Shown here piece by piece: positions 25,506-33,608 of a DNA stretch of 64,000 bases. Numbering within the stretch: the first letter of the stretch is position 1; each line of letters opens with the position of its first letter. The DNA is from Clostridia bacterium (lineage in GTDB: Bacteria; Bacillota; Clostridia; UBA1381), in NCBI GenBank assembly GCA_900751885.1, contig CAADTH010000068.1, forward strand, positions 124,001 through 188,000, in the 5' to 3' direction. The notes under the pieces were generated by a model. It made no database searches. It was not told the DNA's origin and was given only the letters and a program-made list of their open reading frames with translations. The position numbers were made by a program, and so were the translations under genes.

Positions 25506-25635
25506 ACATATCACCCCCATTCTCAGGAGAGTGACTAACCGCCCTTATTGTTATCCCTTTTCTTCCATTTCCTATTATACCACAGTTCGACAAAATATTT
25601 TGTTACAATTTCCTAACATTTTACAATCGTTTATC

Positions 25636-25818
25636 TTGACAATAAATTATTTTCATAGTAAAATAAAAGAAGTTCAGCAGTTTTGCTTTGCAAAACCACC
25701 CCTATGGGGTGTCGGATTTCTTTCCGATGCGAAAAGGGATTCCGTTTTAAAGACGGTTAGCCTGGGTTTTTAGTTATAAAAATAACCGCGACCGTGGCTT
25801 GGGGCGGTTATTTTTTTA
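25636..25818 (+). ncRNA. Antisense RNA C with its promoter (antitoxin candidate)
   Basis: TTGACA (25636-25641), 17-bp spacer and TAAAAT (25659-25664) give a start near 25671. The RNA would include the miniature element (25673-25731) and terminate at GCGGTTATTTTTTT near 25816. It opposes the 3' end of toxin ORF C. Confidence 0.6.
25673..25731 (-). repeat. Three-hairpin miniature element, copy 4 (in antisense RNA C)
   Basis: 59 nt. On the minus strand it reads CGCATCGG...CTGCTGAA, with middle hairpin CACCCC-ATA-GGGGTG and last hairpin GTTTTGC-AAA-GCAAAAC. Confidence 0.85.
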
Positions 25819-25943
25819 TGTATTTTCAGTAGTTTTGCTTCGCAAAACCGGCTTCGCCGTCGGACTTCTTTCCGATACCCTATAATTTCTTTAATCGAAA
25901 TCAGAATGAGCAGAATTAAAATTAGTTTGAATTCATACTCCAT
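25770..25943 (-). CDS. Small hydrophobic peptide, type I toxin-like (copy C, extended by insertion)
   Basis: MEYEFKLILILLILISIKEI begins a 57-aa frame. The hydrophobic part has diverged from A and B mainly by conservative changes (Ile/Leu), which suggests selection on hydrophobicity. Like copy A it carries the 55-nt insertion (25827-25881) and so a frame-shifted basic tail. The conserved palindrome ACAATGTTTC/GAAACATTGT lies just upstream. Confidence 0.5.
   Translation of the reverse strand: MEYEFKLILILLILISIKEIIGYRKEVRRRSRFCEAKLLKIHKKITAPSHGRGYFYN
25827..25881 (-). repeat. Three-hairpin miniature element, copy 5 (in toxin ORF C)
   Basis: 55 nt, nearly identical to copy 1, with GGC-GAA-GCC as the middle hairpin. 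It occupies the same codon position as in ORF A. Confidence 0.8.
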
Positions 25944-26162
25944 ACATATCATCCAGACAATGTTTCATAGAAACATTGTCAACGCGTCCGTAAAAGGTGA
26001 ATCCTTTCCCTTTTCCATCCTCGTGAAGCATTTGACAAGGCTTTTGCAGAGCAAAAAGCCACAAATGCGTAGAGGATGGTCGGCGGCAACATATGTTACA
26101 CAAATTAAAACCAACCAGGACGCGAAATAAAACATTCGCTATTTTACAATTCACTGCCACAA

Positions 26163-26195
26163 AAAAGGTATGGGATAACTCCCATACCTTTTTCT
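26163..26195 (-). terminator. Terminator after pheT
   Basis: AAGGTATGGGA GTTA TCCCATACCTT followed by T-run on the minus strand. Confidence 0.92.
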
Positions 26196-26213
26196 ATATC
26201 CTTATTCCCTATC

Positions 26214-28595
26214 CTATCTCAGCTGTGCTCCCACATTCTCCTCGAGCCTTTTGAGCATCTTATCAAATACCTTGTTGACCTCCTCATCCGTGAGCGTCCT
26301 GTCAGGCGCGCGGAATGACACAGCATATGCCACACTCTTTTTCCCCTCTGGAATCTGCTCTCCCTCATACACATCAAACAGCTTTATCGTATCGAGCAAT
26401 TTACCCGCCGCTTTCGTCATGACGTCCTCAATCTCTGCCACTGCCGCGCCTTTGTCCACCAGCATGGCAATATCCCTTGATACTGCCGGGAACTTTGGAA
26501 GCTGTGTGTACTTAATTTCCTTTGCTCTTCCGGATAACAGCTTCTCCAGCTGAATCTCTGCCGCATAGCACTTCGTGCCGATTCCATAGTGCTCACTCAC
26601 AGAAGGATGAAGCTCTCCCAGCACGCCCACTCTCTCGCCGCCAATTAAAATCTCTGCGGTACGCCCCGGGTGGAATGTCGGGTTATCTGTCAGTGCGCGG
26701 TACGTCACATTCTTGACATGCATCTGCGCAAACAGTGCCTCACATGCACCCTTGAGATCATAGAAATCTCCTGCGCCGTACATACCCATTGAGATTACCT
26801 CAGGCTCATCCGGAAGCTCTGCCTCATTGTTCGGAAGATACACCTTTCCAATCTCAAACAGCTTCGCCGCTTCATTTCTGTGGTTATAGTTATACGCCAA
26901 AATGTCCATCATGCTTCCCAGCGTCGTCGTCCGCATAATGGACGTATCCTCCCCAAGTGGGTTGGAAATTTTCACTGTGCTTCTCAAATCACTATCCTTT
27001 GGAATATTCAGCTTGTCGAACACCGACGGGCTTGCGAACGTATATGAACAGATCTCATTATATCCCTGCGCGGTCAAAATACGCAAAATGCTGTCCTGCG
27101 CCTGCTGTTTGTCTGTCTTTCTGCCCTTTGTCGCCTCACCTGACAGCAGTGTCACAGGAATCTTGTTGTACCCATACATCCGTGCAATCTCCTCCGCGAC
27201 ATCTGCCTCCGCTTCAATATCAGGACGGAACGACGGCGCTGTGACAGTCATTTGTTCCATGTCCACCACAAACTCCAGCCGCTCGAGATATTCCTTCATA
27301 TCCGCCGCCGGAATATCTGTTCCCAAAAACACATTGATGTTCTCTGGACGAAACGTCAGCGTCACCGGCTGTTTTTCCTGTCCCACAACATCAATCATGC
27401 CGCCGACCACTTCGCCCGCGCCGAGCAATTCGACCAACTCACATGCACGCTCCAGCGCCGGAACCGTGTTGTTTGCATCCAGCCCCTTCTCATACCTTGA
27501 GGACGCCTCTGTCCGAAGCCCTGCTTTCTGTGCCGCAATCCGCACGGACGCCGCATCAAAGGTCGCCGACTCGAATACCACCGTCTGAGTGTCCGGCTTC
27601 ACCTCTGAGTTGAAGCCACCCATCACGCCTGCAATCGCAACCGCCTTTTCCGCGTCGGAAATGACCAGTGTATTTTCATCGAGCGTGCGGTCCACCTCAT
27701 CCAATGTCTTGATGACCTCACCGTCCTGAGCGCGGCGCACAACAATCTTCTGCCCTGCCAGATCACGCAAATCAAACGCGTGCATCGGCTGTCCATATTC
27801 GAGCAGGACATAGTTCGTGATATCCACAATATTGTTGATGGAACGCACACCGCACGCGCGAAGCCGCTGTACCATCCATGCCGGCGACGGACCGATTTTC
27901 ACATTCTTCACCATTTTCGCAGAATACCGAAGACATTTTTCTGTGTCCTTCACCTCAACTGACACGGTATCCTTAATATCCTCGCTGTTTTCGTGATACT
28001 CTGGCTGCTTCACCGCAAACGTGCGGTCAAAGCTTGCCGCTGTCTCCCTTGCCAAGCCGATGGCACAAAAACAGTCTGGACGGTTTGAGGTGATATCAAA
28101 ATCTATCACCTGCTCATTGAGTCCAAACACTTCCTTGATATCGATTCCAACTGCGGTCTCCTCCGGCAGGATTAAAATTCCATACTCCGGCTCATACCCA
28201 AGGTCCGCAGGGGTAAGTCCCAGCTCTTCATGGGAACACAGCATCCCATTCGACTCCACACCGCGAAGCTTTCCCTTTTTGATTGTCACACCGCCTGCAA
28301 GGTGCGAATTGTGCTTTGCCACCGGCACAATCTGCCCTTCCTTTACATTCTGCGCCCCTGTCACAATCTGAATCGTTTCATCTCCCACATCAATCTGGCA
28401 AATCTGCAAATGGTCAGAATCCTCATGCGGCTTGATGGATACAATCCTTCCTGTCACCACATTTTGAAGCTCTTTTCCCATATCCTCGATTCCCTCGACC
28501 ATTGACCCTGTCATGGTCAGCATGTGGGCATATTCCTTTGGCGTAATATCGCTGATGTCTGTATAATCATTCAGCCAACTCATTGGCACTTTCAT
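26214..28595 (-). CDS. pheT: Phenylalanyl-tRNA synthetase beta subunit
   Basis: A 793-aa protein of full length. MKVPMSWLNDYTDI is the standard start. The tRNA-binding (OB) domain (VVTGRIVSIKPHEDSDHLQICQIDVG) follows, then the B3/B4 editing domain, the B5 domain, the catalytic-like core (FRPDIEAEADVAEEIARMYGYNKIP) and the C-terminal FDX-ACB domain (FPAVSRDIAMLVDKG...SVAYAVSFRAPDRTLTDEEV). It forms an alpha2beta2 complex with PheS. It overlaps the preceding kinase gene by 4 bp. Confidence 0.98.
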   Translation of the reverse strand: MKVPMSWLNDYTDISDITPKEYAHMLTMTGSMVEGIEDMGKELQNVVTGRIVSIKPHEDSDHLQICQIDVGDETIQIVTGAQNVKEGQIVPVAKHNSHLAGGVTIKKGKLRGVESNGMLCSHEELGLTPADLGYEPEYGILILPEETAVGIDIKEVFGLNEQVIDFDITSNRPDCFCAIGLARETAASFDRTFAVKQPEYHENSEDIKDTVSVEVKDTEKCLRYSAKMVKNVKIGPSPAWMVQRLRACGVRSINNIVDITNYVLLEYGQPMHAFDLRDLAGQKIVVRRAQDGEVIKTLDEVDRTLDENTLVISDAEKAVAIAGVMGGFNSEVKPDTQTVVFESATFDAASVRIAAQKAGLRTEASSRYEKGLDANNTVPALERACELVELLGAGEVVGGMIDVVGQEKQPVTLTFRPENINVFLGTDIPAADMKEYLERLEFVVDMEQMTVTAPSFRPDIEAEADVAEEIARMYGYNKIPVTLLSGEATKGRKTDKQQAQDSILRILTAQGYNEICSYTFASPSVFDKLNIPKDSDLRSTVKISNPLGEDTSIMRTTTLGSMMDILAYNYNHRNEAAKLFEIGKVYLPNNEAELPDEPEVISMGMYGAGDFYDLKGACEALFAQMHVKNVTYRALTDNPTFHPGRTAEILIGGERVGVLGELHPSVSEHYGIGTKCYAAEIQLEKLLSGRAKEIKYTQLPKFPAVSRDIAMLVDKGAAVAEIEDVMTKAAGKLLDTIKLFDVYEGEQIPEGKKSVAYAVSFRAPDRTLTDEEVNKVFDKMLKRLEENVGAQLR

Positions 28596-29113
28596 CTTTG
28601 TCCCTCCACATTCTCTAAAAATTTTCTAACCTGCTTTGGTCTTTTTGCAATCCATACATCCTTGCCCATTTCCCTGCATAGGCGTATATCCTCGTAAAGC
28701 TTCCACCGTTTTTTCCGTCCGTCCCACAGCACCCATTTTGCAAATTCAAAATCGAGCTTTTCCGGACATCCCTCGCCCATGTCGGGCCTCGTCCTACCCC
28801 GGTATAGTATCCTGCGCTTTATCACGCGGTAAAAGCATAGAAACCGGTTCATATCCAGAAAAATAACGGTATCTGCGTCATGAAGCCTCTCGCGGTACAA
28901 TACCCTGCGGTAAGAGCCTTCAATCACCCACTCATCTCTTTGCAAAATAGGCTTGAGCTTTTCTATGTGCTCCTCTGTGCTGCTCTCCGCCCAGCCTGGC
29001 TTCCAATAAAGCGCATCCATATGCGTCGGCACAATGTTAAGCTTCTCTCCGAGCTGTCTTGCCAGCGTGGATTTTCCAGAGCCTGAAAAGCCTACTATCA
29101 TTATTTTCTTCAT
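28592..29113 (-). CDS. P-loop kinase / DNA topology modulation (FlaR)-like protein inside the phe operon
   Basis: A 173-aa P-loop NTPase with Walker A GFSGSGKST at residues 8-16 and a nucleoside-kinase-like layout: THMDALYWKPGW, EWVIEGSYRRVLYRERL, and the lid-like RRILYRGRTRPDMGEGCPEKLD. Similar proteins are annotated as topology modulation proteins or adenylate-kinase-related; real substrates are uncertain. It sits between pheS and pheT with 4-bp type overlaps on both sides, so it is co-translated with them. These two synthetase genes are normally adjacent. Confidence 0.85.
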   Translation of the reverse strand: MKKIMIVGFSGSGKSTLARQLGEKLNIVPTHMDALYWKPGWAESSTEEHIEKLKPILQRDEWVIEGSYRRVLYRERLHDADTVIFLDMNRFLCFYRVIKRRILYRGRTRPDMGEGCPEKLDFEFAKWVLWDGRKKRWKLYEDIRLCREMGKDVWIAKRPKQVRKFLENVEGQR

Positions 29114-30132
29114 CAGAACTGCTTCAAAAACCGTAAATCATTCTCAAAGAATAACCGCAAATCATCAATATCATACCGGCGCATTGCCACGCGCTCAAGT
29201 CCCATTCCAAACGCAAATCCGCTGTACTCCTCCGGGTCGATTCCACAGCCGGAAAGCACCTTCGGATGCACCATTCCACAGCCCAAAATCTCAATCCAGC
29301 CCTCACCCTTGCATACGCGGCATCCCTCGCCGCCGCACACGAAGCACGATACATCCACCTCAGCGCTCGGCTCTGTGAATGGGAAGTGGTGCGGACGGAA
29401 CCGAACCTTCGCATCCTCCCCATACAGTGATTTGATAAACGCTTCCAATGTCCCCTTCAAGTCTGCCATCGTCACGCCCTTATCCACGACCAATCCTTCA
29501 ATCTGATGGAATACCGGTGAATGCGTCGCATCCACCGCGTCGCTTCTGTATACCCGTCCCGGCGCAATTACACGGATCGGCGGCTTCTGCTTCTCCATGA
29601 CCCTGACTTGAATTGGTGAAGTCTGTGTTCTCAAAACGATATTGTCCTCAATATAAAACGTGTCCTGCGTGTCGCGTGCAGGATGGTTTTTCGGAATATT
29701 GAGTGCCTCAAAGTTGTAGTAATCAAGCTCCACCTCGGGACCTTCCGCAATCTCAAACCCCATCCCAATAAAGATATCCTTGATGTCGTCCATGACCTGT
29801 GTCAGCGGATGAAGCTTTCCCGTCTCCTGCTTCTTTCCGGGCATCGTCACATCAATGACTTCCTTTTTGAGCTTGACCTCCTGAAGCTTCCTGGAAAGCT
29901 CTGATTTTTTCTCGTCAATTTCTTTTTCTAAAAATGAGCGGATTTCATTTGCAAGCGCACCGATTACCGGCCGCTCCTCCGGGCTGAGCTTTCCCATCCC
30001 CTTCAAAACTGCCGTGAGCTCACCCTTTTTCCCCAAATACTTGATTCGGATGTTCTCAAGTGTATCCAAATCCGCCGCTTCTGCAAGCACCTGCTCCACT
30101 GCTCTTTTGATTTCCTGCAACTTTTCCTTCAA
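29113..30132 (-). CDS. pheS: Phenylalanyl-tRNA synthetase alpha subunit
   Basis: A 339-aa protein, the usual size. The N-terminal coiled coil is followed by class II motifs: HPLTQVMDDIKDIFIGMGFE, FRPHHFPFTEPSAEVDVSC and GFAFGMGLERVAMRRY (motif 3). The start is TTG at 30132 with AAAGGAGG 8 nt upstream; longer frames run into the T-box leader. Controlled by the upstream T-box. Confidence 0.97.
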   Translation of the reverse strand: MKEKLQEIKRAVEQVLAEAADLDTLENIRIKYLGKKGELTAVLKGMGKLSPEERPVIGALANEIRSFLEKEIDEKKSELSRKLQEVKLKKEVIDVTMPGKKQETGKLHPLTQVMDDIKDIFIGMGFEIAEGPEVELDYYNFEALNIPKNHPARDTQDTFYIEDNIVLRTQTSPIQVRVMEKQKPPIRVIAPGRVYRSDAVDATHSPVFHQIEGLVVDKGVTMADLKGTLEAFIKSLYGEDAKVRFRPHHFPFTEPSAEVDVSCFVCGGEGCRVCKGEGWIEILGCGMVHPKVLSGCGIDPEEYSGFAFGMGLERVAMRRYDIDDLRLFFENDLRFLKQF

Positions 30133-30172
30133 TTCGACTTCCTCCTTTTCTTCTTTTCTGGGACAAGCAATA

Positions 30173-30430
30173 AAAAAACGCCCATCCCCAAAGGGACGAA
30201 GCGTATCACTCCGCGGTACCACCCTGTTTTCTGTCAATAGACAGACACTTCCTTCGCACGTCACGCCTGCGTATACGTCGCCGGCTACTTCCGTTCACCG
30301 ACGCAACTCCAAAAGGAAATTTCAGCTGACGCCTTACCGGAACCGCTCCCAGCCCATGACGCTTCCTCTCTATTTGGCGGACAGACAGCCTACTTGCTTT
30401 TTTCATCGTCTTTTCTATGAAATTGTATTA
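30173..30430 (-). promoter_or_regulatory. T-box riboswitch of the pheS operon
   Basis: The 14-nt T-box AGGGTGGTACCGCG is present at 30212-30225 (minus strand), followed by a terminator stem CGCTTCGTCCC / GGGGATGGGCG with a long T-run (30173-30205). Upstream is an approximately 170-nt Stem I region with the AGTAG and GGAGT-type elements. It senses uncharged tRNA-Phe. A UUC triplet occurs in the leader, but I did not fold it to confirm the specifier. Confidence 0.93.
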
Positions 30431-30436
30431 GGTAGT

Positions 30437-30465
30437 ATTATACCACGCTTTTTTCGCCTTTGCAA
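30437..30465 (-). promoter_or_regulatory. Sigma-A promoter of the pheS T-box leader
   Basis: TTGCAA (30460-30465), 17-bp spacer, TATAAT (30437-30442) on the minus strand. Confidence 0.8.
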
Positions 30466-30560
30466 GGGATTTTGCGCTTTTTCCAAATCTTTTTTGCCGC
30501 CGCCTTTCTCTTGACATGTCCCACCCATTCATGCGATAATACCAAAAAAGGAGGGATTAC

Positions 30561-31529
30561 ATGCGAGAGAAAATCATGAAAATCCTAAAATCCTCCAGCG
30601 GCTATGTCTCTGGAGAAGCAATCAGCAATCAGCTCGGCGTGTCACGCGCGGCAATCTGGAAACACATCAAAGCGCTTCGCGAGGACGGTTACGAAATTGA
30701 GTCTGTCACGAACAAGGGCTACCGCCTGATAAACAGTCCTGACCGCCTGACCGCCGCTGAACTGTCTGATGGACTTTGCACCTCGTTTGTCGGACAACAC
30801 GCTGTGTTCTTTGAGGAAACCGACTCCACCAACATCCGGGCAAAACATTCTTCTGAACAGCCGGACGGCACAGTATTCATCACAGAGCGTCAGACCGGCG
30901 GCAAGGGACGATTGGGACGCGCCTGGTTCGGCCCTCCCGGCGTGGGGGTATGGATGTCGCTTTTGCTAAAGCCAAGCCTTCCCCCGGAGGACGTCCCTCA
31001 AGTTACCTTGATTGCGGGACTTGCCGTCTGCCGCGCGGTGCGGACTGTGTCGCGCCTTCCGGCAATGATTAAGTGGCCCAACGACGTCATTGTAAACGGC
31101 AAAAAGATTTGCGGCATCCTCACAGAGCTTTCCGCCGAGATGGAGCAGGTGAACTTTATCGTGTGTGGAATCGGCATCAATGTCAACACCGAAGCCTTCG
31201 ACGGGGAGCTTTCCAAAAAAGCGACCTCTCTATTGATGGAATCCGGCACACCGCAAAACCGCAAAGCCATTGCACAGGCAGTTTTAACAGAGTTTGAATC
31301 ACTCTACCAGCTCTTTTTAAAGGAAGGCTTTTCTTCTTTGCTTTCAGAATACAAATCCTTCTGCGCAACGCTCAATAAAGACGTTACAATCTCCCGTGCC
31401 GGGAAAGAGGAATCCGCTCGCGCGGTCGATATCGACTCATTCGGTTGTCTTGTTATTGAGCAAAACGGTGTTCGCACCTCCATTCAATCAGGCGAAGTGT
31501 CTGTTCGCGGCATCTATGGATATGCGTGA
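30561..31529 (+). CDS. birA: Biotin-[acetyl-CoA-carboxylase] ligase / biotin repressor
   Basis: A 322-aa bifunctional BirA. The N-terminal winged helix (residues 1-60: SGYVSGEAISNQLGVSRAAIWKHIKAL) binds DNA. The central ligase domain has DSTNIRAK, ERQTGGKGRLGRAW, KWPNDVIVNGKKICGIL and CGIGINVN. The C-terminal SH3-like domain ends SVRGIYGYA. GGAGGG precedes the ATG. It activates biotin and attaches it to carboxylases, and as a dimer represses biotin genes. The next hairpin after it is the CIRCE element. Confidence 0.97.
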   Translation: MREKIMKILKSSSGYVSGEAISNQLGVSRAAIWKHIKALREDGYEIESVTNKGYRLINSPDRLTAAELSDGLCTSFVGQHAVFFEETDSTNIRAKHSSEQPDGTVFITERQTGGKGRLGRAWFGPPGVGVWMSLLLKPSLPPEDVPQVTLIAGLAVCRAVRTVSRLPAMIKWPNDVIVNGKKICGILTELSAEMEQVNFIVCGIGINVNTEAFDGELSKKATSLLMESGTPQNRKAIAQAVLTEFESLYQLFLKEGFSSLLSEYKSFCATLNKDVTISRAGKEESARAVDIDSFGCLVIEQNGVRTSIQSGEVSVRGIYGYA

Positions 31530-31563
31530 TTCACTCTATCTTTTTTCTCCCATACGAACCAAA

Positions 31564-31590
31564 TTAGCACTCTTATTCGAAGAGTGCTAA
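31564..31590 (+). promoter_or_regulatory. CIRCE operator (HrcA site) upstream of htpG
   Basis: TTAGCACTC-N9-GAGTGCTAA, an exact match to the CIRCE consensus, directly upstream of the htpG -35 box. It is immediately followed by TTTTTT, so the same inverted repeat may also end birA transcription. Confidence 0.93.
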
Positions 31591-31597
31591 TTTTTTG

Positions 31598-31626
31598 TTG
31601 ACAAACCTATCCAATGGTATTACAAT
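31598..31626 (+). promoter_or_regulatory. Sigma-A promoter of htpG
   Basis: TTGACA (31598-31603), 17-bp spacer, TACAAT (31621-31626), 8 bp after CIRCE. Confidence 0.88.
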
Positions 31627-31675
31627 AGTCTTTGTTCATATTATTTTTATACAAAACGATAAGGAGTGTTCTATC

Positions 31676-33523
31676 ATGGCAAAAGGTACAATTTCCGTCA
31701 GTGAAAACATTTTTCCAATCATAAAAAAATGGCTCTATTCGGACAAGGATATTTTCCTCCGGGAGCTGGTATCAAACGGATGCGACGCGGTCACAAAGCT
31801 CAAAAAGCTCTCCTCTATCGGAGAAGCCTCCATCGAAGAAAATCCTGCCTTCCGCGTGGACGTCATCTGCGATAAGGACAGCAAAAAACTGATCATCTCC
31901 GATAACGGCATCGGTATGACAGCCGATGAGGTTGATAAGTACATCAACCAGATTGCTTTCTCCGGCGCGGCGGACTTTCTTTCCAAATATAAAGAGGACT
32001 CCGACCAGTCCGGACAAATCATCGGTCATTTTGGACTCGGCTTTTACTCTGCATTCATGGTTGCAGATAAGGTAGAGATTGATACGCTTTCCTATCAGGA
32101 GGGTGCAAAGCCGGTCAAATGGGAATGCGACGGCAGTATGGACTATGAAATGTCCGAGGGCACACGCACCGCGCGCGGTACGACCATCACCCTCACCATC
32201 GCAGAGGACAGCGAAGAATTCTTAAATGAATACACCCTACGGCAGACTCTCAATAAATACTGCTCCTTCCTCCCAATCGAAATCTACCTTACCATAGAAG
32301 GGAAGGAGGAAGAAACGCAGGCGGAAGGCGAAGAGAAAAAGGAGCCAAAGCCAATCAATGAGATCCAGCCGCTTTGGACAAAGAAGCCGTCAGAGTGTAC
32401 AGACGAAGAGTACAAGGAATTCTATACCAAGGTGTTTGCCGACTTCAACCCACCGCTTTTCTGGATTCATCTGAATGTGGATTATCCATTTAGCCTCAAG
32501 GGAATTTTGTACTTCCCAAAAATCAACCGCGAGCTTTCAGGCGCAGAGGGACAAATCAAGCTTTATAACAATCAGGTCTTTGTCGCGGATAATGTCAAGG
32601 AGGTCATTCCGGAATTCCTGATGCTGCTCAAAGGCGTGATTGACTGCCCTGACCTTCCGCTCAATGTGTCGAGAAGCTTTTTGCAGAATGACGGCTATGT
32701 CAAAAAAATTGCCGCACACATCACCAAAAAGGTTGCAGACAAGCTCACGGACATCTATAAAAAAGACTACGACAGCTACACCCTTTACTGGGAAGATATC
32801 AATATCTTCATCAAATACGGCTGTATGCGCGACGAAAAGTTCTATGATAAGGTCAAGGACATCTTAATTTTTAAAACCACAGACGGCACATATACGACGC
32901 TTTCTGAATACCTCGACGGCAAAGAGAAGAAAGACGTGTATTATGTCTCCGACGAACAGCAGCAGGCGCAGTACATCAACCTGTTCAAGGAACAGGGACT
33001 GTCGGCTCTCATTCTCCCAACCATGATGGACACCCACTTTATCTCATTTTTGGAGATGAAGGAGGAGGGTGTCACCTTCAAGCGCATCGACTCAGGACTC
33101 TCTGACAGTCTCACAGATGACACACAGAAGGAAAAGAACGAGGAGCACACAAAGCAGCTTGAGGAACTGTTCCAGAAAACGCTTGGAAACGACGAGCTCA
33201 AAATTGAAGTACAATCCCTCAAAAAGGAGGATGTTCCGGCTGTGATTCTTCTTTCCGAGCAGTCTCGCCGCATGCAGGATATGTATAAGGCATACGGTCA
33301 GGCAATGGCAGGCATGCAGGGATTATTTCAGGATGAAATTACTCTTGTCTTGAATGATAAAAATCCACTGATTCAAAAGCTTTCTTCCCTTTCGGACGAC
33401 GATGCAAAGCTTGTGTGCGAGCATGTCTATGATCTCGCCATGATTAGCCACCGCCCACTCGGCGCCGAGCAGATGACCAAATTTATTGAACGAAGCAATC
33501 AAATTCTAAATAAAATCGTATAA
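31676..33523 (+). CDS. htpG: Molecular chaperone HtpG (Hsp90)
   Basis: A 615-aa Hsp90 with a GHKL ATPase N-domain (LRELVSNGCDAVTKL, SDNGIGMTADEV, GHFGLGFYSAFMVAD), a middle domain (NVSRSFLQNDGYVKKIA) and a C-terminal dimerisation domain. The start at 31676 has AAGGAGTG upstream; the longer frame runs back through the promoter. Bacterial Hsp90 ends without MEEVD, as here. Regulation by HrcA through CIRCE is inferred from the exact operator. Confidence 0.97.
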   Translation: MAKGTISVSENIFPIIKKWLYSDKDIFLRELVSNGCDAVTKLKKLSSIGEASIEENPAFRVDVICDKDSKKLIISDNGIGMTADEVDKYINQIAFSGAADFLSKYKEDSDQSGQIIGHFGLGFYSAFMVADKVEIDTLSYQEGAKPVKWECDGSMDYEMSEGTRTARGTTITLTIAEDSEEFLNEYTLRQTLNKYCSFLPIEIYLTIEGKEEETQAEGEEKKEPKPINEIQPLWTKKPSECTDEEYKEFYTKVFADFNPPLFWIHLNVDYPFSLKGILYFPKINRELSGAEGQIKLYNNQVFVADNVKEVIPEFLMLLKGVIDCPDLPLNVSRSFLQNDGYVKKIAAHITKKVADKLTDIYKKDYDSYTLYWEDINIFIKYGCMRDEKFYDKVKDILIFKTTDGTYTTLSEYLDGKEKKDVYYVSDEQQQAQYINLFKEQGLSALILPTMMDTHFISFLEMKEEGVTFKRIDSGLSDSLTDDTQKEKNEEHTKQLEELFQKTLGNDELKIEVQSLKKEDVPAVILLSEQSRRMQDMYKAYGQAMAGMQGLFQDEITLVLNDKNPLIQKLSSLSDDDAKLVCEHVYDLAMISHRPLGAEQMTKFIERSNQILNKIV

Positions 33524-33560
33524 AAAAATAGTGTACAAAAGACTTCTAACCATACGCATC

Positions 33561-33608
33561 AAAAAAGGAGCTGTAAAAAAATTAAGTTTTTTTACAGCTC
33601 CTTTTTTT
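33561..33608. terminator. Terminator between convergent htpG and thiC
   Basis: AAAAAAGGAGCTGTAAAAAAA and TTTTTTTACAGCTCCTTTTTT form a long perfect inverted repeat usable on both strands. Confidence 0.9.

Larger units (their letters stand above)
25630..26135 (-). repeat. ~500-bp repeat unit C (inverted copy of unit A)
   Basis: Reverse-complement match to 23904-24402 across leader, toxin ORF, terminator, both miniature-element insertions and antisense promoter. Together A and C form long inverted repeats around the HTH gene, the hypothetical gene and unit B. Confidence 0.85.

Noticed and set aside
24153..25881. The five short repeats as a CRISPR array
   Set aside because: Copies are in both orientations, unevenly spaced, with intervening sequence that is itself repeated; no spacers and no cas genes.
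23916..26130. Similar 74-78-aa frames antisense to the leaders of units A and C (23916-24152 minus, 25906-26130 plus)
   Set aside because: The conservation is at the nucleotide level over the whole repeat, includes palindromes, and the frames run through the toxin ORF. No ribosome-binding site supports them.
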